Positions 56,701 through 63,100 of a stretch of DNA of 64,000 nucleotides are shown piece after piece (the first letter of the stretch is position 1; each line of letters starts with the position of its first letter). The notes below the pieces were generated by a model. It had not been told where the DNA came from. It saw only the letters and a list, made by a program, of their open reading frames with translations, and did not search any database. The stretch is from NCBI GenBank assembly GCA_016711705.1, contig JADJSK010000006.1, positions 1 to 64,000 of the forward strand, read 5' to 3'. The position numbers and the translations under genes were made by a program. Origin of the DNA: Candidatus Brachybacter algidus (lineage in GTDB: Bacteria; Bacteroidota; Bacteroidia; Chitinophagales; Saprospiraceae).

Positions 56701-59700
56701 GAATAACATTGACTTTAAAAACAACATAGTAGCTAATTCAACAGACGAAGGAATTCAGTTGGAAGCTGGAAACAATAACAGTATCCACAATAATTACATA
56801 TTTAATCCAATTGGTGATGGTATTACAATGTCTTCATATGATGTCAGTCCGTTGAAAGGTAGTGGCCAGAAGATATTGAACAATGATATTTCCGGTTCCA
56901 CAAGTGCATATGGTTCTATTTATCTATATGGTACACAGAACGTGGAAGTGGCAGGTAATATAATTAATACATTATCAGGCGGTATAGCGATAGGTTCGGG
57001 AGGACTAAAAGTAAGTAATGCAGAGATCCACCATAATGAGATCAATACAGAACTAAGAACAGCTTATTCTGCTTTTGCTATTGGTATAGGCATCGATGAC
57101 AGTGGTGATAATATAATGATCCATAACAACAAAGTTGTGCAAGTGGGGTCTTATTCACCTCCAGCAAATAAGGATCGCTACAATTTAATCAGAGTAGGCG
57201 TTGCAGCTACTTCTAATCCAAATAATGTTTCTATCAATGAAAACTATTTGGAAAGATTTGATGCTGAGAACTACATATATGTGATTCCATCAGTCACCAA
57301 TCGTGTCGATGCAGAATGTAACTGGTACGGTACAAATAATCCAGGACAAGTTGCAGCAAGAGTAGGTGGAACAGGTTCTATACGGTATAGTCCATTCCTT
57401 ACGATTGGTACTGATAGCGATATGGGTGCAGTAGGGTTCACGCCTCAGGCAGGAGCTTGTTCTTGCCCTAGTGGTAATCTAGTGACCAATACAAATACAG
57501 GAGAGCAACTCTGTGGTACTCAGGAAGCCATCGCTGCTGCAAATACTGTCAACGGGAACGTAATCACAGTGGGTGCAGGTACATATGTTGAAAATATCAC
57601 TGTAACTAAAGAATTGACGATCAATGGTCCGAACGCTGCTATTAATGCATGTGGTGTTACAAGAGTTCCAGAAGCAATCATTGTTCCAGCTACCAATGCT
57701 ATTGCGACATTAGAGATGATCCAAGTAAAAGCCTCCAATGTCACGATCTCAGGATTTACCATTGATGGTGATAATCCTGCTTTAATTAGTGGTTTCCTTG
57801 GTACAAATGGTGCTGACATAAATGCTGCAGAAGGTATTACTACATATACAGATAATAGAAACAACCTAACGGTTGAGAACAACATATTCCAGAATTTATC
57901 TTATTTCGGAGTTACGCTTTATGGAGCTTCATTTAGTGCACCGGCTACTTCAGGTCATGTGATCTCTAATAACAAATTCTGGCACCTTGGAACGTATGAT
58001 GTCACTTCAACTATCCCTAACTGGGGTGGTGGAGTATTATTGTACAACAGCCAATATGCAGCCATTACAGACAACTGCATGACAGATGTAAGGATCGGTA
58101 TACAAACAGGTAATTTCCAAAGGGCTAATCCAGGTACTATAGCATCTCAAGTAATAAGCGACAATACCATAGAAGCAAGGAAATTGGGTATATTCCACAA
58201 CTTGTTCAATGGCACGGCTTCATCTTATGCGCTGGATAATAACACGATCACAGGTAAGTACGATATAAATGAAACAACCAATTGGACTGGAATCCTACTT
58301 TCTTCCTTGTATCTAAGTGGCCACACGGTTTCTAATAATAATATTAATGCGACTGCGATTACTATTCCTAAGACGGGTATATCTGTTTGGAATGATCTAT
58401 CAGCGCCATTGATCAGTGGTGGAACGATCACAGGAGTTGAAATTGGTATCAATGTCAACAACTTTGAAGGATATCCTTCAGCTGGATCAAATGCGGGTAA
58501 TACTGCAGCAACGATCACTGGAACAGCCATTACATCAGCTTCCATAGCGGGTATCAAAGTTCATGATAATCCATCCAATTCAAATAGTGCAACTGTAACT
58601 GCCACTGTCGGCAATACCAATACTATTACAGGAAGTCCTGTAGGTGTTTGGATCGTCGGAAGTGACGCCACAGCGACTGTCATGGGCAATAACTTTACAA
58701 CAAACGTGGTAGATATTCAGGTAGCAGCAAATACAGGTATTGTAACAGCTTCTCCTAATAACAACCTTTCAGGTTCAAACTTCGGTATAGAGAACTTATC
58801 ATCAAATGTGGTGAATGGTACGCTCAACTATTGGAATGATACAGATGATTCAGGACCTGGTTCAGTTGGGTCAGGTACAGGCGTCAATGTTAGTCCATTA
58901 GTTGATTTCTGTCCTTGGTTAAATGATTTTGCTCCTACAGGAATGCCTGTAAGTGCCACTCCTGGAACAATTACTGTTGCTGAAACAGGAGGACCTGTTG
59001 ACAATGACGGATCTATATGTGCTTCCGAAAGTGTAACGCTTACAGTAGCAGGTGCCAATGGTGCTTCGACGTATCTATGGTCTACAGGAGCTACAACGGT
59101 TTCCATCATGGTCAATCCTGCTTCGACTACTATATACAGCGTGACAGTTAGTTATGGTGGATGTTCTACTGTATTAACTAATACGATCACAGTATATCCT
59201 GTACCGGTTGTAGATTTAGTATCACTTCAGAATGTACTATGTAATGGCGGAAGTACCGGATCGATCGAAGTGGTCGGAACAGTAGGACCTGCAGCATACA
59301 GTTATATCTGGAGTAATGGACCGACTACTGCAATCAATAGTGGTTTGATAATTGGTGCTTATTCAGTTACAGTGACGGATGCAAATCAATGCGCAGCTAC
59401 TGCCAGTTATAATATTACGCAACCTCAGGTATTGTCGGTGATTAACTATAGTCTAACCAATGAAACGTGTCAGCCTTGCAATGATGGTACCATTATAGTT
59501 CATGCACATGGTGGAACTCTACCATATATGTACAGCAAGAATGGTGGATCTACTTATCAGACAGATAGTTTGTTTACAAACTTAATAGCTGGGACTTACC
59601 AAATGGTGGTCAAAGATGCCAATGGATGTATGACAGCGCCTGAACAGGTAATTATCACAGAGGTAGGTGTTTATCCGGATCTTACTCCGGCAAACATCAT

Positions 59701-60109
59701 ATCTTCTGCACAGTTCATTAATCCTAGCTCTAAAAATCAGGTGATATTTATTAGGAATATTGGAACAGGAGCGACATCAGCACCAATAGTTTTCAGAACT
59801 ACTAAATTCTCATCTGGAGGAATGACAAATACACAAAATTTAGCTCCTTCTGTCACGATACTAGGTGATAACTATACACTCAATAATAATGACTTTGATA
59901 TGGTATCAGATGGTTTATTCTGGAAATTTACCTCTAAACCAGCTGTCGTAATCGCGCCAGGTGGTGTACTGAAAATAGGCATGATTCTAAGTCGATCCGG
60001 AGGTGGGAAAGGGACTCAAAATGTCTCAGTCAATATTGAGTCAGGTACAGGTGGAGGAGATACCTCCAATTCAAATAATGGTCTAACATTTATTATCACA
60101 AAACTTTAA
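44702..60109 (+). CDS. giant modular surface protein with seven parallel beta-helix modules
   Basis: A 5135-aa secreted protein, probably an adhesin or surface-layer component. A long N-region precedes the hydrophobic signal (WIVSVALMMVMMLSGGVSWGQ, about 62-82); ATG 44774 is an alternative start. Modules in order: InlB-B-like repeat (280-352), two FN3-like domains (358-550), a putative Ig domain (555-646), a MopE-like Asp-rich calcium-binding region (771-943, DCDDNNDQVHPGAVDICNGE), and a leaky beta-solenoid (WNVASGDFSEPNNWNPNG). Seven right-handed beta-helix modules begin near 1129, 1548, 2078, 2448, 2948, 3884 and 4256, each opening TIQAAI..A..GTY.E...VNK and closing CNW.G..YSPWL. SprB-like Ig repeats separate some and precede the end. 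The C-terminus (NNGLTFIITKL) is not a T9SS type A tail. A second giant gene follows 9 bp later. Confidence 0.85.
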   Translation: MLRPFPFSLLPTQANTSIISKSKCMNTNTFTTMHSAAMPSDTTFGQSLMSAIVGINHSSRRWIVSVALMMVMMLSGGVSWGQTNPTTGSIPFSFTGEASVPSTIAIHRFGTSSGAIPTTRTTSDGNGDLPVSGANNSGGYLLEGASGVNGIPLLASGSQSAGAIILEVATTGLTNINVNWVAWTVLDQASLTNSIALQYRVGESGTWINVDNPISSVYTTSTPLRANGISYSQILPVGANNQAIIQIRWIYWVSGGASGSRDRLGIDDISVTGTVPTYPFTYDGNGNTGGSVPVAPDSPYPAGSSVNVVGNGSLVKAGFTWDYWNTAADGSGTAYINGFPIIINSATILYAQWAVVVAPTVTTTTASAITATSASSGGTAITDGGGTIIAKGVSFGTSPNPTSNNSVGTGTADFTTSYTSLPANTQYYYRAFVTNNLGKFYGNESNFYTLAKVVKPPTVNGATASSLNVAVGIGDNNPAITEYAIYETTTSQYVQSDGTLGATEAWQTAATWGTTTVTGLTASTVYTFKVKARNGDNVETAFGTTTNGTTTAPPCYAPEDLSYTVSSAQYCHGAAITDNTPSFSNTPTTPLTYSVDPALPAGLSLDVNTGIISGTPTVPGAATNYTVTATNSCNDATAIVNIEVLYPVNYGTMNDANETICQGGTPGHICYTDGDPNSQIQGGTGDVTVTWYRYTGISAVCPTGTDPVPMGWDEVVLTFDGGGSCPGYALPQQNVAGTYTYAALVDFTGTPDCGGAQWSSGCRVITVTPSQPWYQDSDADGFGNPAVSQSACAQPVGYVSNSDDCNDTQWMYADNDMDGAGAGAPIACGVTNNNDCDDNNNGIQAPHTYYIDEDGDGFGYNDNPTSACSLTPPIGYVDNGIDCDDTQILYADMDGDGYGAGAPDNCGVANNTDCDDNNDQVHPGAVDICNGEDDDCDGDIDEGVSYVWNVASGDFSEPNNWNPNGVPQSCDQVSISNGTVIVGSSVQVDDLTLDNSSTLKGNGTLTINGTFTNNGTIAPGASPGCLTIIGDVTNSTLDVELGGTTVCGQYDQLNVTGNFTATGTLHVSQYMGFNPADNDVFTIVNTTGTVSGAFVTLTFDAPYNVADWTVTYGANSITLEYNIPPALPVHNITQNTYFNTIQAAVSDAATVNGDVIEVAAGTYNEQVNVTKSLTILGPNNAISPNTGTRVAEAVLVNLPTGRAFTIKSGSTDVTISGFKFDGGSPIHDGNETSFPQTSDVTFSKNLVINANNIFAGTNTSWADLIITDNKFQDINAVANVSAISVKYSSTATITDNTFINVVYGAILLETIPNVNISGNNIDGTGYQAIQLANVIGTASVLNNKINNANNFAQAADRGAIRLYGSGFTGAVVVSNNEITGGYTGVAIRNTENITGKDITVSNNSITGLIAGKAIYHGGTGALNATCNWFGTTVPATIAAAITGPVNYSPWLASGTDSDLGTTGFQTTEMCPACTIMATANATPASCPVNSGQVLANVTMNAGAVTYLWSNGQTTNPATGLVAGAYTVTVTDVNGCTATASATVTGLNVGPVHNGANNYCTIQAAINAATNGNTITLDAGNYYENITLNKSLTIQGPNAGINPNSGMRVAEAILYPATSDPDYNSPGAVNIMYITTAGSGSTLTGLSFNGDNPGIGSGNDAVEAISAYDGVSNLAISYNIIQNITYAGIDLYNYTNGGAATSGNSITYNKIQNINDQINTSAPYEIGVILYNNCYASILDNVFNNVRSGIQTGNFSQMDPGNSRNLSNNTITSKRRGIFHNLIYGSASTFNIIGNTINTYAGATTHLGISLSSIGGSVAVSVLNNNISGAYAGVDFWNCTSSAVTTVSGGNITGCNYGIVASNFDGYNSDASSSAVRINGVSITGSTIAAVHVKDSPSNTNNATIQLTVTGNCGIVGSGAATGILVTGSDATAVVNNNLASIHGFAIGIDVDGGNATVTNNSIYDNGIGVRITNSGTANVNTNNFDGLVDDNGTDIQATATAGSVIATPNNNLAGDTYGIENQGASVINASYNYWGAANGPSGVASGSGSAVTANVTYCPWLGDVPTAFGGSGAAGLSAVQNLNNGNYYCTLQAAIDAATAGHVLQIADMTITGEVSVVNKALTIQGVSGGNSTLTGTGVGYGLTIAASNVIIKDLKIQNYLEGIRFATNQSNITLQDLVVTGNTTYGVNFTSGNLSNVVLSGSEISSSGIGFKMGTAATIDGLNISNSIIKDNVEGISVANSSAGVDALNNVSITNTTFDNNSRKGIYIEKLSNATFDNITVNNCGIDPTYGSNSGIDLNLKYDDFVNITITNSTITNSGATGTSSYPGGRPAISVSVRDDSPSYNSNPATLNGFTFSNNTVSVPNHMLAFESVAGPSNAVLINNDLSALVSGKYSVINTGQSDIVLTCNWHGSSVYATIQAQLIATGTGDNILSTYSTDDTYASCLGRVHNVTIDTYYGTIQEAIDAVTTLDGHVISAAAGIYEENVLVNKQLEIYGAGQGVTTIMPAIVGATPPGCPGSDCVGASNVIKLAANNIHLHDFSIDGNNPGLTSGVVVGGQDIDARNGIIADGTSGRSNIEINNVTISNIYLRGIYPQYTANMNVHDNTVSNVRGSISSIAIFSWASSGTVSNNIVSDANDAIAANHSLGITFSGNNVSNSDSGIHSDNNGDGSPSTADIITNNTVTNGSGAGSYGIFVFVPYLNTVVSNNTITNVHVALTTTGALGATPTVTMSGNTVNGMGLSGSYGGYFTTGTFGYGDGVNNTIFTNNFITGTDQLMELEANPGFTNNLVANNNSFTANATPIVKTGAGTYTENLQCNWWGSSTAANVMAAAGAGTNYSPWLTSGTDDAPGTPGFQPVPFACGGSPVVISSAVASPVTCAGLGQIVVTWTGGVGPYDIAWTGGSASMVTSPYVITGLAVALYGITVTDANLSEGTSSATILYQPVTNTTTSTTYATIQAAINAAANGDFIDVCSGTYDEQVLVNKSVTITGVGMTQPIVDFTGAVTGKPSLFDVSVDGVTIDNIHFQVNLATLRSAIIASSPTLDLITVKNSLIDPYGTPAGPYGERNAVSVNYAAYRVATGGVDQINFLNNTVTGVYPIIFRSAISSDESNGAFTGNNLRGLNQDLQVRFASSGNVTITGNTFNQGGVEIGDANAGAGSIDISNNIFNVADGSTYSNALRLKNNYTARTTTVAGNTFTGHEWGISLENYQNVTINGNSFTPIAASTTYRHITVDTKEFSSASGFYPPVVGATITNNTFNGSGAPGGIGLAFYNGDNDAPVYNSFTLGSAGNENNFDGTIGTYIYLDGQTGPTAAPVTTMAPWAVNLDAQNNTFGGVSPGAMTFAQLFALEDKIDHKIDNQSLGFVTVKAMNAYVTDINAAQSAINNDYTRIRNAVDYVQNNWSINLNGSFDWAESNASTSWSLGNDGVISAGDDYSILVPANLNGITFTAPIGLGSASIDGPGDLPGVNLEGGLVFDGGDNQGWTLSNMTYSGLDLSIGMFNGAGGTDAYNNTTITNNIFNIPTDLNTTAAPADVNQNIGLHYSFGTNQTISNNTFNIPGDGVSDGTNYSSTVAMQSNTSGGSIYDGLAITGNTINVLNAQSANPQVILGFWENGHAHTSNITVSNNQFLNAGVGNDPATNLQRGFRVTSHSSASTTTTYSENTVQGANVGFQWIAGSNFSGTLPVVLTRNTVDGNNTGILLQSNGSATITENYVINSVADGIQLAADAGTLSEVHSNDLSGNVGFAINNQSASTLNATCNWYGTVASGSIAAMISGSVTYSPWLVSGADGAGVGFQPTGACAGSPIVIVSAVPTSATCAVPGQIVVTWTGGTSPYDIAWTGGSAIGVTSPYTIINLSAGLYSITVSDAAASTTTTSATVIGLPVENVTTPGFYPTIQAAIDAATAGDVINVCAGTYNENLIVNKAITLNGAKQGVDPRPSASSTRTIGGLDESIIVAAKNVIVVNIQADDVIINGFQITQSGGSGTADAVKAITSQNNIDFKNNIVANSTDEGIQLEAGNNNSIHNNYIFNPIGDGITMSSYDVSPLKGSGQKILNNDISGSTSAYGSIYLYGTQNVEVAGNIINTLSGGIAIGSGGLKVSNAEIHHNEINTELRTAYSAFAIGIGIDDSGDNIMIHNNKVVQVGSYSPPANKDRYNLIRVGVAATSNPNNVSINENYLERFDAENYIYVIPSVTNRVDAECNWYGTNNPGQVAARVGGTGSIRYSPFLTIGTDSDMGAVGFTPQAGACSCPSGNLVTNTNTGEQLCGTQEAIAAANTVNGNVITVGAGTYVENITVTKELTINGPNAAINACGVTRVPEAIIVPATNAIATLEMIQVKASNVTISGFTIDGDNPALISGFLGTNGADINAAEGITTYTDNRNNLTVENNIFQNLSYFGVTLYGASFSAPATSGHVISNNKFWHLGTYDVTSTIPNWGGGVLLYNSQYAAITDNCMTDVRIGIQTGNFQRANPGTIASQVISDNTIEARKLGIFHNLFNGTASSYALDNNTITGKYDINETTNWTGILLSSLYLSGHTVSNNNINATAITIPKTGISVWNDLSAPLISGGTITGVEIGINVNNFEGYPSAGSNAGNTAATITGTAITSASIAGIKVHDNPSNSNSATVTATVGNTNTITGSPVGVWIVGSDATATVMGNNFTTNVVDIQVAANTGIVTASPNNNLSGSNFGIENLSSNVVNGTLNYWNDTDDSGPGSVGSGTGVNVSPLVDFCPWLNDFAPTGMPVSATPGTITVAETGGPVDNDGSICASESVTLTVAGANGASTYLWSTGATTVSIMVNPASTTIYSVTVSYGGCSTVLTNTITVYPVPVVDLVSLQNVLCNGGSTGSIEVVGTVGPAAYSYIWSNGPTTAINSGLIIGAYSVTVTDANQCAATASYNITQPQVLSVINYSLTNETCQPCNDGTIIVHAHGGTLPYMYSKNGGSTYQTDSLFTNLIAGTYQMVVKDANGCMTAPEQVIITEVGVYPDLTPANIISSAQFINPSSKNQVIFIRNIGTGATSAPIVFRTTKFSSGGMTNTQNLAPSVTILGDNYTLNNNDFDMVSDGLFWKFTSKPAVVIAPGGVLKIGMILSRSGGGKGTQNVSVNIESGTGGGDTSNSNNGLTFIITKL

Positions 60110-60118
60110 GCATCAATC

Positions 60119-63100
60119 ATGAACAACCTAATCGAACTTTCTATGAAACATATATTTAGCAAAGCATTATTTATAATAGCACTATTGTTGATGGTTAGTA
60201 CCATACAGGCTCAGGAGGTGGATCTTCAAATCCCGACTGTCTCTGTAATTCCTACTAATCTAGCCGTCTGTGAAAAAGGTAACATACAACTTGTTGTGTC
60301 AAATCCGAGACTAATTCCTGTCACAGCAAACAATATCCGAATTCAACTATCCATCTCAGGAGAGATCCAGTTTCCCTCTATTATTCCGGCACCAACTGTA
60401 ACGGATGATTGCGGTAACATTTGGACTATTACTTATTCTGTTTTTGATAACTATAATACGGAAATTGTTATAAAAAACACAGGAGGCTTATTGGCAGCAG
60501 GGGGGACATGTATTCTTTTATTTCCTTTCACTGCTATTACGCATAGTAATGGGATGGATGATGTAAGCATTACTGTTAATGGTGGTTTCGATTTACTTTC
60601 ATCTTATACTGACCCTGATCCGGGCAGCAACTTTGCTCAGGTATATATGGAGGTTTATCCTATGCCTGCATATGTGTTTAATTTTAATGCAAGTCCGATT
60701 ACAAATAATTCTGTGCAGCAAGTATGTATTGGTTCTGAAGTTATTGTTAATTTAACAGGAACTCCGGGAGGTACTTTTGAAATGAAACAAGATAATGTTC
60801 TCGTGGGAGGAGGCAATGTGGGTGATTCATACACTTTTACTGCTGCCCCTGTTGATGCCGGAATGTATGAGTTGACAATCACAAGCCAATACGGCTGCGT
60901 TCAGGTGTTTAACTATGAATTGATTGTCAATCCACTACCGATTGTCACTTTAGGAGCCATTGGCCCTTTCTGCGTGGATGCTTCATCGGTAACGCTTTCA
61001 GGTGGTTTGCCAACAGGTGGTGTTTATTCAGGAACAGGAGTTAGTGCAGGTTCATTTGAACCTGCGTCAGCCGGTGTTGGCGATCATACTATTACTTATA
61101 CTTATACAGATGTTAATGGATGTATTAATTTTGCTACCACCCTTGTAAAAGTTAATCCATTACCAGTTTTAACTTTACCAGCGGTAGGTCCATTATGCTT
61201 GAATGATGCAGCGGTCCAACTTGCAGGATCACCTATGGGTGGTGCTTATTCTGGCACAGGAGTTAGTGTAGGTGGGTTATTTGATCCTGCTTCAGCTGGT
61301 GTTGGTACTCATACGATTACTTACTCATATACAGATGGCAATGGCTGTGATAATTCTATAACAATGGACATCATTGTCAATCCACTTCCTGTATCGACTA
61401 TTACTGCCAGTTATGCAGTTTGGGAGGCGACAGCAGGAAATACGGCAAGCACAGCAGGCGGGGCAAGTACCTACGTTTGGGGAATTTCAAATGGTACGAT
61501 CGATTTAGGTCAAGGAACACCTAACATAACATATACTTCGGGCACGCCGGGTCCACTGCAACTTACAGTGACTGTAACTAATGCACTGGGATGTATTACT
61601 ACATCTACTTACTCAGTTCAGGTATTAGAGTCTTGTGGACTGGTTGACTTCAGCAGTGCATTGCAATTAGGAGCTACACCAGGCATAGGAATCTGGTCAA
61701 AAGATAGATATGTACCTGCGATCTTTGCAGCACAATCTACAGCCCCAGATGCGACAATAAATACCTTACATCATGGTATTGCGGCAGCAGATGGTCAGGC
61801 GACTGCATTTTACAATACACAAGGAATGGCATATATGCTACATCCGGGAAGTGTTGAAACAGAAATCGAACTATTTGTTCCGGCGGATTGGGCAACTTCA
61901 GGCAGAAGAATGGCCGGATTATGGTCTACAGCACATGATGGAGCACATGTAGTATCAGGATATCCGATCATAGAATTCACATCTGATGCTACTCCACGAT
62001 TCCGTGGATATGAGGGAGATGGATCTTGGTTGGATATGGGACTTCCTGTAGGTTTTACTTATGATCAATGGGTGAAACTAAGGATTCAATTGTTGCCTAG
62101 TGGAGAATTCAGATATACAGTGAAAACAACAACATCCGAAGTGTCGCAAAATACATCTCTTCACGGGGTGAATGGCTCTACACATCTGGACAACGTGATC
62201 CTACAAGGACACAATACTCCAGCAGGTGTGACGTACGATATCTATTGGGACAATCTCAATTCTACACCTGTACAGTTTACATTAATGGCAAATGCTTCTC
62301 CAGTAGGACACTTGCAGACGTTGACATATTGCGAAGGTGATATGGTAAATCTGCAATTAACAGGAGTTGCTAATGATTATACATTGACAGGGCCGAATAC
62401 AAATGTTACCGGTACAGTTGGTGATCCTGCCGTCAGCTTCCCTGCAGCAGAAGCATTTGAGGGAACGTACAACATCACTGTTACTAATACTGATGGATGT
62501 ACTAGAACAGAACAATATTATATCATCGTCAATCCACTTCCAGTGGCTACGATATCATATTCTGGCTCACCATACTGTGCTGAAGGCACAGCTACAGTGA
62601 CTCAAACAGGCCAAACAGGTGGTACATATACATCCACAGCGGGTTTGAGTATCAATTCAGTTTCAGGAGACATTAACTTACGAACCAGCACACCTGGTAC
62701 TTATACAGTAACATATAGTTTCACTGATGTAAATGGATGTAGTTCGACTACTACTACTTCAGTGACAGTTACAGCACCGGTAGCTTACAACGTGCAGAAA
62801 GACTTATATTACTGTACCATTCAATCAGCAATTGATGATGCAAATGCTACTAATACCGTAGAGGTACTTGATGGATCAAACACTGAAAGTCTGACTATTC
62901 ATTTGCCATTGACCTTGACATCGCGCAACAGTGCAGCCTTGTCAAGCATAGCAAGTGCCAATCCTGCTGTTCCGACTATAAGCATCACAAGCAGTGGTGT
63001 GACGGTTCAGAACTTGACTTTGACCAATCCAAATGGTCAGAATGCAATATTTACAAACAACAACAGCAATATTACGATCACGGGTAACCACGTCACCAAT

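Noticed and set aside
44702..60109. Assembly collapse creating a falsely fused giant gene
   Set aside because: The seven beta-helix modules differ substantially from one another in sequence and length and the frame is unbroken, so a collapsed or chimeric repeat is unlikely, although exact module number still rests on the assembly.
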